64,000 nt of DNA, from contig NZ_JAMXBF010000007.1 in NCBI RefSeq assembly GCF_023823685.1, positions 214,608 to 278,607 on the forward strand. Direction: 5' to 3'. Both the position numbers and the translations under genes were made by a program. Numbering within the stretch: the stretch's first letter is position 1; the number at the start of each line of letters is the position of its first letter. A model generated the notes under the pieces. That model ran no database searches and was not told where the DNA came from. It worked only from the letters and a program-made list of their open reading frames with translations. Source of the DNA: Pseudomonas subflava (lineage in GTDB: Bacteria; Pseudomonadota; Gammaproteobacteria; Pseudomonadales; Pseudomonadaceae). Of this stretch, positions 9,248-18,273 are shown in pieces.

Positions 9248-10015
9248 TCAGATGCCCTGCTGAGCCGGCTGCAGGTCGCTGCCGCCCTTTTCGGCCGCCA
9301 GCGCCGCGCGCAGGGCGGCCAGCGCCGCCTGGTAGTAGGCCTTGCCGCCGGGCGACTCGGCGAAGGCGGCGAACTCTTCCAACTCCGGGTCGGACAGCCC
9401 GCTATAGACATGCAGCAGGATGTTGTCGATGTCGCCCTCGATCTGCTGCTGCAGGCGCTCGCGCTGGCTCTGCAGGAGCATCTGCGTCTGCCCGCCACCA
9501 AACAGGCCCGGCACCATGGAGCTGAGGCTGTCGGCCGCGACGCCGGCCAGGGCCAGGCTGACCTCCGCGCCGGCCTCGGTGGCCGGCAGCGCCTGGGCCA
9601 GGTGGCGGATCAGCAGGCGCCGGGTGGCTTCCGCCTGCACCGGCGGCAGGCCGTCGGCATGTGCAGCCAGCCGCTCGCGGGAGGTCGCCTGCACCTCGGC
9701 CGCCACCACCTTGCGGCCCAGCGCCGATTCGAAGAACTGCAGCGCCGGCCGCGGGTCGGCCAGCTCCGCGCGCAGCGCGGCCTGGGCGCGCCGGTCCATG
9801 GCGGCGGCGGCGAAGCGGCGGTTGCTGTTGTCCACCAGGGCCTGGAACACCGCCGGCGGCAGGCTGGCCTGGTAGCGCTGCTGGGCCGCCTTGAGGGCGT
9901 CGGCGAAGTGGGCGCGCTGCTCCGGCCAGCCCGCGGCCTGGTAGAGCCGGTCGTGATCGTCGGCGGAAGCGGCGAAGCTGCACAGCAGCATGAACAGAGC
10001 GAATACGGCGCGCAT
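9248..10015 (-). CDS. DUF2059-like secreted protein
   Basis: The 255-residue protein has a clear signal peptide (MRAVFALFMLLCSFAASA, cleavage near residue 18) and is otherwise helical and periplasmic. The C-terminal part, with YSGLSDPELEEFAAFAESPGGKAYYQA near residue 205-231, is the typical ending of DUF2059 proteins. No catalytic motif is visible. It is divergent from the oxygenase gene at 10079, with 63 bp between starts. Function unknown. Confidence 0.75.
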   Translation of the reverse strand: MRAVFALFMLLCSFAASADDHDRLYQAAGWPEQRAHFADALKAAQQRYQASLPPAVFQALVDNSNRRFAAAAMDRRAQAALRAELADPRPALQFFESALGRKVVAAEVQATSRERLAAHADGLPPVQAEATRRLLIRHLAQALPATEAGAEVSLALAGVAADSLSSMVPGLFGGGQTQMLLQSQRERLQQQIEGDIDNILLHVYSGLSDPELEEFAAFAESPGGKAYYQAALAALRAALAAEKGGSDLQPAQQGI

Positions 10016-10078
10016 GAATTACTCCTGTCTGGCGCGGCTATTGTAGGGGCCCGCAGGCGGCGCTGGTAGAATCGGCGC

Positions 10079-10687
10079 ATGACCGAACCCCTCCTGCAAC
10101 GGCTCCTGCCGCACATCATCGACGACCTGGCCGAGCGCGGCTGGTCGCGGCAGGCGCACGTCCTGCCGCAGTCTCTGACCCGCGAACTGGCCGAGGAGTG
10201 CCGCAACCGCGCCCGCAATGGCGCGCTGAGCCCGGCCGGCGTCGGCCGCGGCCAGGGCCTGGCGGTGCGCGAGGGCGTGCGCGGCGACAGCATCCAGTGG
10301 CTGGAGGCCGGCCAGAACGCCGCCTGCGACCGCTACCTGGCGACCATGGACGAGCTGCGCCAGGCGCTCAACCAGGCCTTCTACCTGGGCCTGGCCGATT
10401 ACGAAAGCCACTTCGCCCACTATCCGCCGGGCGCCTTTTACCAGAAGCACCTGGATCGCTTTCGCGACGACGACCGCCGCACGGTATCGGCGGTGCTCTA
10501 CCTCAACGACGACTGGCAGGCCGACCAGGGCGGCGCCCTGCGTCTCTACCCCGACAGCGGCGAGCCGCTGGACGTGCTGCCCGAGGCCGGCACGCTGGTG
10601 CTGTTCATGTCCGCCGATCTGCCCCACGAAGTGCTGCCGGCGACCCGCGAGCGCCTGTCGTTGACCGGCTGGTTCAGGCGGCGCTAA
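10079..10687 (+). CDS. 2-oxoglutarate/Fe(II)-dependent oxygenase (SM-20/prolyl hydroxylase-like)
   Basis: The 202-residue protein has the double-stranded beta-helix ligand set: His124 and Asp126 in QKHLDRF, distal His183 in LPHEVLPA, and Arg192 in RLSLTGWF for 2-oxoglutarate. LYLNDDWQADQGGALRLY is characteristic of SM-20/EGL-9-type hydroxylases. A related P. aeruginosa prolyl hydroxylase acts on EF-Tu, so a protein substrate is possible; this is family knowledge, not seen here. It is followed 20 nt later by the DUF523 gene in the same direction. Confidence 0.88.
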   Translation: MTEPLLQRLLPHIIDDLAERGWSRQAHVLPQSLTRELAEECRNRARNGALSPAGVGRGQGLAVREGVRGDSIQWLEAGQNAACDRYLATMDELRQALNQAFYLGLADYESHFAHYPPGAFYQKHLDRFRDDDRRTVSAVLYLNDDWQADQGGALRLYPDSGEPLDVLPEAGTLVLFMSADLPHEVLPATRERLSLTGWFRRR

Positions 10688-10707
10688 CCCACCATGGGAG
10701 GACGCGG

Positions 10708-11211
10708 ATGATGGAAAAACTGCTGGTCAGTCGCTGCCTGCTGGGCCACAGGGTGCGCTACGACGGCGGCGCCCACGGCCCCTACGATTTGCTGCAGCAG
10801 TGGCAGGACGAGGGCCGCCTGGTGCCATTGTGCCCCGAAGTGGCGGGCGGCTTGCCGACGCCGAGGCCTCCGGCGGAGATTCCCGGCGGCCAGGGCGGCG
10901 GCGTGCTGGAAGGTCGTCTGCCGGTGCTGACCGATGCCGGCGAAGACGTCACCGCGGCCTTCGTCGCCGGCGCCGAGATCGCCCTGCGCCTGGTCCGGCA
11001 GCACGGCCTGCGGGTCGCCGTGTTCAAGGCGCGCAGCCCGTCCTGCGGCAACACCCACAACTACGACGGTAGCTTCAGCGGCACCCTGGTCGAGGGCGAA
11101 GGCGTCACCGCCGCCCTGCTTAGGCGCCATGGCGTGCGGGTGTTCAACGAGGGGCAGCTGGCCGAGGCCGCCGCCGAGCTGGCGAGGCTGGAGGCGGAGT
11201 CGATTCGGTAA
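10708..11211 (+). CDS. DUF523 domain protein
   Basis: The 167-residue protein has the DUF523 pattern: N-terminal VSRCLLGHRVRYDGG with a conserved Cys, CPEVAGGLPTPRPPAE, and KARSPSCGN with a second conserved Cys near residue 113. This suggests a cysteine-based or metal-binding enzyme, but the reaction is unknown. Two adjacent ATGs (10708 and 10711) follow GGGAGGA; either could be used. It probably shares a transcript with the oxygenase gene and ends at a strong bidirectional terminator. Confidence 0.85.
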   Translation: MMEKLLVSRCLLGHRVRYDGGAHGPYDLLQQWQDEGRLVPLCPEVAGGLPTPRPPAEIPGGQGGGVLEGRLPVLTDAGEDVTAAFVAGAEIALRLVRQHGLRVAVFKARSPSCGNTHNYDGSFSGTLVEGEGVTAALLRRHGVRVFNEGQLAEAAAELARLEAESIR

Positions 11212-11254
11212 TGATGGCGGTGCGCGCGACGCTCTCTGCCAGACGCACCTGCAT

Positions 11255-11285
11255 AAAAAAGGGAGGCCGAGGCCTCCCTTTTTTT
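11255..11285. terminator. Bidirectional intrinsic terminator between DUF523 gene and ppk1
   Basis: A perfect 8 bp stem GGGAGGCC/GGCCTCCC with a 2-base loop is flanked by A6 on the left and T7 on the right. It can therefore end transcription from both convergent genes. Confidence 0.93.
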
Positions 11286-11296
11286 CGTTCGCCGGC

Positions 11297-13504
11297 TCAG
11301 CGCACCTGCGGCGTGGTCAGCTTGTCCAGCAGCGCGGCCTGGGCGTTGCGCGGGTTGGCGTTGCCGCTCGGGCTGAGGCGCAGGTAGCGGCCGTCCGGCT
11401 GCAGCACCCAGGCCTGGGTGTTGTCGGACAGGTAGCTCTCCAGCTCCTTCTTGACCCGGGTGATGAGCTTCTTGCCTTCCACCGGGAAGCAGGTCTCCAC
11501 CCGCTTGTCGAGGTTGCGCTCCATCCAGTCGGCGCTGGAGAGATAGAGCTTCTCGTCGCCACCGTTGAGGAAGTAGTAGATACGGCTGTGCTCGAGGAAG
11601 CGACCGACGATGGAGCGCACGTGGATATTGTGCGACACGCCATGCACGCCCGGGCGCAGGCAGCACATGCCACGCACCACCAGGTCGACGCGCACGCCCA
11701 TCTGGCTGGCCTTGTACAGCGCGCGGATGATCTTCGGGTCGGTCAGCGAGTTGACCTTGGCCATGATGTGCGCCGGCTTGCCCTCGCTGGCCAGCTGCGC
11801 CTCGCGGGCGATCATGTCGAGCAGGGTCTTCTTCAGGGTGAACGGCGCATGCAGCAGCTTCTTCATGCGCAGGGTCTTACCCATGCCGATCAACTGGTTG
11901 AACAGCTTGGAGACGTCCTCGCCGAGCGCATCGTCGGCGGTCAGCAGGCTGTAGTCGGTGTACAGGCGGGCGTTGCCGGCGTGGTAGTTGCCGGTGCCCA
12001 GGTGGGCGTAGCGGCGCAGCTCGCCGTTCTCGCGACGCAGGATCAACATCATCTTGGCGTGGGTCTTGAAGCCGACCACGCCGTAGATCACCACCGCACC
12101 GGCGGCCTGCAGACGGCTGGCCAGCTGCAGGTTGGACTCCTCGTCGAAGCGCGCGCGCAACTCGATCACCGCGGTGACCTCCTTGCCGTTGCGCGCCGCC
12201 TCGACCAGAGCGTCGACGATTTCCGAGTTGGCCCCGGAGCGGTACAGGGTCTGCTTGATCGCCAGGACATGCGGGTCTTTCGCGGCCTGGCGCAGCAGGT
12301 CCACCACCGGGGTGAACGACTCGAAGGGGTGCATCAGCAGGATGTCCTGCTTGCCGACCACGCTGAAGATGTTCTCGGCGTTCTGCAGCAGCTTGGGGAT
12401 CACCGGGGTGAAGGTCGCATGCTGCAGCTCCGGGTGGCTCTCCAGCCCGGTGATGGCGAACAGGCGGGTCAGGTTGACCGGGCCGTTGACCCGGTACAGC
12501 TCGCTCTCGCTCAGGTTGAACTGCTTGAGCAGGTAGTCGGACAGCTGCGGCGGGCAGGTCTCGGCCACTTCCAGGCGCACGGCGTCGCCGTAGCGGCGGC
12601 TGAACAGCTCGCCACGCAGGGCCCGAGCCAGGTCCTCGACGTCCTCGGTATCCACCGAGAGGTCGGCGTTACGGGTCAGGCGGAACTGGTAGCAACCCTT
12701 GACCTTCATGCCGAGGAACAGGTCGTCGGCGTGGGCGTGGATCATCGACGAGAGGAACACGTAGTTGTCGCCCGCACCGCCGACTTCTTCCGGCACGCGG
12801 ATGATGCGCGGCAGCAGGCGCGGCGCCGGGATGATGGCCAGGCCGGAATCGCGGCCGAACGCGTCGACGCCCTCGAGCTCGACGATGAAGTTGAGGCTCT
12901 TGTTCACCAGCAGCGGGAACGGGTGGGTCGGGTCGAGGCCGATCGGCGTGATGATCGGCGCGATCTCGTCGCGGAAGTAGCGGCGCACCCAGGTCTTGAT
13001 CTTGGTGGTCCAATGGCGGCGACGGATGAAGTTGACCTGATGCTTGGCCAGCTCCGGCAGCAGCACGTCGTTGAGCACCGCGTACTGGCGGTCGACCTGC
13101 TCGTGGGCGATCTCCGAGATGCGCGCCAGCACCTGGCTGGGCAGCAGGCCGTCGGCACCGGCCTGCTCGCGGGCGAAGTTGATCTGCTTCTTCAGGCCGG
13201 CGACGCGGATCTCGAAGAACTCGTCGAGGTTGCTGGAGAAGATCAGCAGGAACTTGAGCCGCTCGAGCAGCGGGTAGGACTCGTCCAGCGCCTGCTCCAG
13301 CACGCGGATATTGAACTGCAGCTGCGACAGCTCGCGGTGGATGTACAGGCTGGCGTCGTCCAGCCCCGGGATCACCGGCGCCGGCGCGGGAGCCGGCTCG
13401 GGCTCGACGACGGGCGCGGCCTCGGCCACGGGGTCGGCCGGCAGCGGCTCGACCTCGAGCGCGGCTTCGACGATCTGCTTGTTGCTGAGTCCCTCGGTGT
13501 TCAT
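11297..13504 (-). CDS. ppk1: Polyphosphate kinase 1
   Basis: This 735-residue enzyme reversibly builds polyphosphate from ATP. The N-domain begins with [19 protein letters not shown] after an acidic, Pro/Ala-rich leader of about 45 residues. The catalytic core has [11 protein letters not shown] and the autophosphorylated His in [11 protein letters not shown], and the second conserved His in [11 protein letters not shown]. The final [18 protein letters not shown] is a typical PPK1 tail. Length matches Pseudomonas PPK1. The leader (residues 1-45) is variable and not essential to the assignment. hemB lies 22 nt upstream in the same direction, so co-transcription is likely. Confidence 0.97.
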   Translation of the reverse strand: MNTEGLSNKQIVEAALEVEPLPADPVAEAAPVVEPEPAPAPAPVIPGLDDASLYIHRELSQLQFNIRVLEQALDESYPLLERLKFLLIFSSNLDEFFEIRVAGLKKQINFAREQAGADGLLPSQVLARISEIAHEQVDRQYAVLNDVLLPELAKHQVNFIRRRHWTTKIKTWVRRYFRDEIAPIITPIGLDPTHPFPLLVNKSLNFIVELEGVDAFGRDSGLAIIPAPRLLPRIIRVPEEVGGAGDNYVFLSSMIHAHADDLFLGMKVKGCYQFRLTRNADLSVDTEDVEDLARALRGELFSRRYGDAVRLEVAETCPPQLSDYLLKQFNLSESELYRVNGPVNLTRLFAITGLESHPELQHATFTPVIPKLLQNAENIFSVVGKQDILLMHPFESFTPVVDLLRQAAKDPHVLAIKQTLYRSGANSEIVDALVEAARNGKEVTAVIELRARFDEESNLQLASRLQAAGAVVIYGVVGFKTHAKMMLILRRENGELRRYAHLGTGNYHAGNARLYTDYSLLTADDALGEDVSKLFNQLIGMGKTLRMKKLLHAPFTLKKTLLDMIAREAQLASEGKPAHIMAKVNSLTDPKIIRALYKASQMGVRVDLVVRGMCCLRPGVHGVSHNIHVRSIVGRFLEHSRIYYFLNGGDEKLYLSSADWMERNLDKRVETCFPVEGKKLITRVKKELESYLSDNTQAWVLQPDGRYLRLSPSGNANPRNAQAALLDKLTTPQVR

Positions 13505-13526
13505 GCCTTGCTTCCCTGGGGCGGCT

Positions 13527-14612
<1,086 letters not shown>

Positions 14613-14654
14613 TCACACCCAGACTGCGACGGGCCGCCGCAGTTCCGCGCAGGC

Positions 14655-15884
14655 TCAGGCGGTTTGCAGGCGATCGCCGCGCGGCCAGAACAGCCACAGC
14701 AGGTTGCCCAGGCTCCAGGCCGCCAGCAGCAGCCAGGGCAGCGCGCCGCCGGGCAGCAGGCCGACCTGCTGGGCCCAGGCCAGCGCCGGCAGGTTGAGCA
14801 GCAGGCGCAGGGCCTCCAGCGGCCGGGCGAACGGCCGGTTCTCCAGCCAGGTGCCGATGCAGTAGAGGCCGAAGGCCACCCACAGCCAGGCGCCGACCAG
14901 CACGCCCAGGCCGTGTTGCGTGGCCATCGCCAACAGCCAGCTGGTACCGGCGACGTAGCCGGCGAACTGCAGCGCGGCGTACAGCTTCTGCCCGCGCGAC
15001 AGCGGCACCTCGAATTTGCGGAATGCGGCCAGGTCCGGTTTCTCCAGCGGGTAGCACGCCGCCACGTCTGCCGGGCGCCAGCCGGTGGGCATGAACCAGA
15101 TGCGCAGCCTGTCCCGCCAGGCGCCGGCGCGCACCGCGTCGTGCCACAGCTGGGCGTAGAACTGCAGGTTGGCCCACAGAGGATTCCAGCTGCGCAGCGG
15201 CGTGGTCACGCCGAACACCACCGGATGCTCGTCCAGTTCCTCCTGGAAGGTGCCGAACAGGCGATCCCAGAGGATGAACACGCCACCGTAGTTACGGTCC
15301 ATGTAGATAGGATTCTGCGCATGATGCACGCGGTGGTTGGAGGGGGTGACGAAGAACCACTCGAACCAGCCCAGCTTGGGCACGTGACGGGTATGCACCC
15401 AGAACTGGTAGAGCAGGTTGAGCGCGCCGACGGTGATGAAGACCAGCGGCGGCACGCCGGCTAGAGCCATCGGCAGATAGAAGATCCAGCTCAGCAGGAA
15501 GCCGGTGCTGGTCTGGCGCAAGGCGGTGGAGAGGTTGTAGTCCTCGCTCTGGTGATGCACCACGTGGGAGGCCCAGAACACATTGCGCTCATGGCCGAAG
15601 CGGTGGTTCCAGTAGTAGCAGAAGTCATAGAACACGAACGCCAGCACCCATACCCAGGGCTCGTTGGGCAATTCGGTCAGGTGCAGGTGCTCGTAGGCGA
15701 AGGCGTAACTGAGCACGGCGATGGCCTTGCTCAGCAGGCCGCTGGCCTGGGACAGCACGCCGGCGCTGAGGCTGTTGAGCGAGTCCGCCAGGCGGTAGTA
15801 GCTGACCCCGCGCACACGGTCGGCGATCAGCTCGGCGGCGATCAGGAGAAAGAAAAACGGTACGGCGAGCAGGATCAGGTTCAT
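14655..15884 (-). CDS. Sterol desaturase/fatty acid hydroxylase-family membrane protein
   Basis: The 409-residue membrane protein carries the three histidine clusters of the di-iron family: HRFGH (94-98), HVVHH (107-111) and HRVHH (184-188). The N-terminal 65 residues and the C-terminal 150 are strongly hydrophobic; the C-terminal extension beyond the catalytic domain is longer than in minimal members. The family hydroxylates or desaturates lipid chains at the membrane; substrate unknown. The ATG at 15884 begins the first helix (MNLILLAVPFFFLL). It is divergent from elbB. Confidence 0.87.
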   Translation of the reverse strand: MNLILLAVPFFFLLIAAELIADRVRGVSYYRLADSLNSLSAGVLSQASGLLSKAIAVLSYAFAYEHLHLTELPNEPWVWVLAFVFYDFCYYWNHRFGHERNVFWASHVVHHQSEDYNLSTALRQTSTGFLLSWIFYLPMALAGVPPLVFITVGALNLLYQFWVHTRHVPKLGWFEWFFVTPSNHRVHHAQNPIYMDRNYGGVFILWDRLFGTFQEELDEHPVVFGVTTPLRSWNPLWANLQFYAQLWHDAVRAGAWRDRLRIWFMPTGWRPADVAACYPLEKPDLAAFRKFEVPLSRGQKLYAALQFAGYVAGTSWLLAMATQHGLGVLVGAWLWVAFGLYCIGTWLENRPFARPLEALRLLLNLPALAWAQQVGLLPGGALPWLLLAAWSLGNLLWLFWPRGDRLQTA

Positions 15885-16050
15885 GGTTCGGCACTGCGCA
15901 GGTTGACCTAAGCTGATCCTATGCCTGCTCAGGCAGGCGCTCGCGGCAGGGAATGCCAGGCGATGTGGCATTTGGCGACACCCTCGCTCGACGCTCGCCC
16001 GGGCGATCGGCGACACTGCGGCACAGTCCTTTGGCTTCATGGAGAACAGC

Positions 16051-16722
16051 ATGCACAAACGAGTCGCGGTCATCCTTTCCGGCTGTGGCGTTTACGACGG
16101 CGCGGAAATCCACGAGAGCGTGATCACCCTGCTGCGCCTCGATCAGCGCGGTGCCAAGGTCCAGTGCTTCGCGCCCAACGTGGCGCAGATGCACGTGATC
16201 AACCACCTCACCGGCGAGGAAATGCCGGAGAGCCGCAACGTGCTCACCGAGGCGGCGCGCATCGCCCGTGGCGACGTGATGGACGTGCGCGAGCTGAAGG
16301 CCGAGCAGTTCGACGCGCTGATCCTGCCCGGCGGCTTCGGCGTGGCCAAGAACCTCTCCAACTTCGCCGTGGAAGGCGCAGGCTGCAGCGTGCAGCCGGA
16401 CGTGCTGGCCGCGGCCCAGGCCTTCGCCCAGGCCGGCAAGCCGGTCGGGTTGATCTGCATCTCCCCGGCCCTGGCGGCGAAGATCTACGGCGAAGGCGTG
16501 TCCTGCACCCTCGGCGCCCAGGACGACCCAGCCGTGGAAGGCCTCACCGCCATGGGCGGCCAGCATGTCGAATGCGCGGTCGAGGACATCGTCGAGGACA
16601 GCGAGCGCAAGCTCGTCTCAACCCCCGCCTACATGCTCGCCGAGTCCATCTCCCAGGCCGCCTCCGGCATCAACAAGCTGGTCGACCGCGTGCTGGAGCT
16701 GGTCCAGCCGGCGCAAGGCTGA
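16051..16722 (+). CDS. elbB: Isoprenoid biosynthesis glyoxalase ElbB
   Basis: The 223-residue protein belongs to the DJ-1/PfpI-like superfamily. It shows LSGCGVYDGAEIHES at the N-terminus, LILPGGFGVAKNLSNFA around residue 91 and ICISPALAAKIYG with a Cys at the nucleophile elbow. Homologues have weak glyoxalase III activity and were linked to isoprenoid yield. The start at 16051 (MHKRVAV) is preferred because GGAG lies seven bases upstream; the in-frame ATG at 16039 overlaps that ribosome site. Confidence 0.93.
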   Translation: MHKRVAVILSGCGVYDGAEIHESVITLLRLDQRGAKVQCFAPNVAQMHVINHLTGEEMPESRNVLTEAARIARGDVMDVRELKAEQFDALILPGGFGVAKNLSNFAVEGAGCSVQPDVLAAAQAFAQAGKPVGLICISPALAAKIYGEGVSCTLGAQDDPAVEGLTAMGGQHVECAVEDIVEDSERKLVSTPAYMLAESISQAASGINKLVDRVLELVQPAQG

Positions 16723-16813
16723 TCGCGCCATAGTGCAGGGCACAGCCGCCGTGCCCCCTGTTCAGAGCCGCCCTCCTGCGGCAGCGTGAGCGTCACAGCC
16801 GCAGGAGCGCAGC

Positions 16814-17284
16814 ATGAACGAGCCGGTTTTCGAGCTTTCCGAGGAACAGCGCCAGGGGGTGGAAGCCTTCTTCGAGCGCATCCCGTTCAACCGGGTGCTG
16901 GGCATCCGCATCGACGAACTGCGTGGCGACCGCGTAGTGATGAGCCTGCCGATGCAGCCGGAGCTGATCGGCAACTTCGTGCAGGGCATTCTCCACGGCG
17001 GGGTGATCTCCTCGCTGCTGGACGTGGCCGGCGGCGCCATGGCGCTGATCGGCGCCTTCAACAAGCACCAGCACCTGAGCCAGCCGGAGCGCATGCAGCG
17101 CCTGTCCAAGCTGGGCACCATCGACCTGCGCGTCGACTACCTGCGCCCCGGCCGCGGCCAGGCCTTCACCGCCACCGCAGTGCTGCTGCGCTCGGGCAAC
17201 AAGGTGGCAGTGGTGCGCACCGAACTGCACAGCGACGACAGCACCCTGGTGGCGGTAGGCACCGGCACCTACCTGTGCGGCTAG
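16814..17284 (+). CDS. Hotdog-fold thioesterase (PaaI/YigI-like)
   Basis: The 156-residue protein has the hotdog motif GILHGGVISSLLDVAGGAMAL around residues 58-78, typical of acyl-CoA thioesterases of the PaaI/YigI group, and the matching DLRVDYLRPG strand. An AGGAG precedes the ATG. The native acyl-CoA is unknown. Its last 35 bases (VAVGTGTYLCG plus stop) recur twice downstream as part of a tandem array, which is the unusual feature of this locus. Confidence 0.88.
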   Translation: MNEPVFELSEEQRQGVEAFFERIPFNRVLGIRIDELRGDRVVMSLPMQPELIGNFVQGILHGGVISSLLDVAGGAMALIGAFNKHQHLSQPERMQRLSKLGTIDLRVDYLRPGRGQAFTATAVLLRSGNKVAVVRTELHSDDSTLVAVGTGTYLCG

Positions 17285-17440
17285 CGATGACGGTAGGGTG
17301 CGCCGTGCGCGCCGAAAACCACCGAGGACTCTGCCCGTAGCCCGGATGCATCTGGGAAACCGGCCACTCCGCTCCCGGATTGCATCCGGGCTACCTGAGC
17401 GGCCCCGCTGAGCCCTCGCCCCGAAGCCCCCTTTCTCCAG

Positions 17441-17475
17441 TGGCGGTAGGCACCGGCACCTATCTGTGCGGCTAG
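17441..17475 (+). pseudogene. Extra copy 1 of the thioesterase gene 3' end
   Basis: This 35-base segment matches the end of the thioesterase gene (17250-17284) with one synonymous change (TAC to TAT). It encodes AVGTGTYLCG and the TAG stop but has no start codon or ribosome site. Confidence 0.88.
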
Positions 17476-17633
17476 CGGAGAACCGTAGGGGTGCGCCGTG
17501 CGCACCGAAACCCACCGAGGACTCTGCTCGTAGCCCGGATGCAATCCGGGAAACCGGTCACTCCGCTCCCGGATTGCATCCGAGCTACCTGAGCGGACTC
17601 ACTGAGCCCTCGCCCCGAGGCCCCCTTCTCCAG

Positions 17634-17668
17634 CGGCGGTAGGCACCGGCACCTACCTGTGCGGCTAG
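17634..17668 (+). pseudogene. Extra copy 2 of the thioesterase gene 3' end
   Basis: The segment matches the thioesterase gene end except for the first base (T to C) and again keeps the stop codon. It is the start of the third, partly deleted repeat unit. Confidence 0.88.
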
Positions 17669-17767
17669 CGGAGACCGTAGGGTGCGCCAGGCGCACCGAA
17701 ACCCACCGGGGGCTACCTGAGCGGGCCGCCGAGCCCTCACACCGAGCCCCCTTCCCTCGTGAGACTC

Positions 17768-17788
17768 GTAGCTCGGATGCAATCCGGG
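17768..17788 (+). repeat. Single degenerate REP arm next to the YaiI-family gene
   Basis: GTAGCTCGGATGCAATCCGG resembles the left arm of the nearby REP pairs with one change. No right arm follows before the gene at 17813. Confidence 0.7.
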
Positions 17789-17812
17789 AAGCCCTCCACT
17801 CCGCGGCCCCGC

Positions 17813-18262
17813 TTACCTCGCCAGGCGGGTGAGGATACGGTCCAGCGCATTGGCAAAGGCCTGCCGGTCCTTGTCCGAATAGGCCGCCTGGCCGCCACCC
17901 ATCTGGCCCTGGTCACGCAGGTCGGCGAACAGGTTGCGGGTGGCCAGTTTGTCGCCCATGTTGCGCTCGTCGAACTCGCGGCCGCGCGGGTCCAGCGCCG
18001 CCACGCCCTTCTTCACCAGGCGGTCGGCCAGCGGGATGTCGCTGCAGATCACCAGTTCGCCGGGCACGGCGTGCTCCACCAGATGGTCGTCCGCTGCGTC
18101 CGGCCCGCTCGGTACCACCACCAGCTTCACGCAGGCGAAGTTCGGCCGCGCCACGGCCTGGCCGGCGACCAGCACCACTTCGAAGCCGCGCTTGAGGGCG
18201 AACTTCACCACCTGGTCGCGGGCCAGCCGGGGGCAGGCATCGGCGTCGATCCACACACGCAT
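17813..18262 (-). CDS. YaiI/YqxD family (UPF0178) protein
   Basis: The 149-residue protein has the family pattern WIDADACPRLARDQVVK at the N-terminus, a central ICSDIPLADRLVKKG and ALDPRGREFDERNMGDKLATRNL. The acidic residues resemble a PIN-like nuclease fold, but no activity has been established for the family as far as I know. It starts 11 nt after the FTR1 permease stop in the same direction, so it may share its iron-controlled transcript. Confidence 0.92.
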   Translation of the reverse strand: MRVWIDADACPRLARDQVVKFALKRGFEVVLVAGQAVARPNFACVKLVVVPSGPDAADDHLVEHAVPGELVICSDIPLADRLVKKGVAALDPRGREFDERNMGDKLATRNLFADLRDQGQMGGGQAAYSDKDRQAFANALDRILTRLAR

Positions 18263-18273
18263 CTTGGGCTCTC

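Larger units (their letters stand above)
17250..17790. repeat. Tandem array of about 191-193 bp units containing the thioesterase 3' end, a hairpin element and a REPIN
   Basis: Unit 1 is 17250-17440 (191 bp), unit 2 is 17441-17633 (193 bp), and unit 3 starts at 17634 and is partly deleted. Each begins with the 35-base CDS tail. A hairpin element follows (17293-17312, 17485-17506, 17677-17697; head GTAGGGTGCGCC, stem GGTGCGC/GCGCACC perfect in unit 2). Units 1 and 2 then have an inverted REP pair (17337-17394, 17530-17588) with GTAGCCCGGATGCAATCCGG-type arms. Unit 3 lacks the pair but a single degenerate arm sits at 17768-17788. This fills the 528 bp between the thioesterase and YaiI-family genes; no gene is seen in it. 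Confidence 0.92.

Noticed and set aside
17284..17790. CRISPR array
   Set aside because: The repeated units are about 190 bp with no short direct repeats separated by unique spacers, and no cas genes are near. The same applies at 63 kb (218 bp units).
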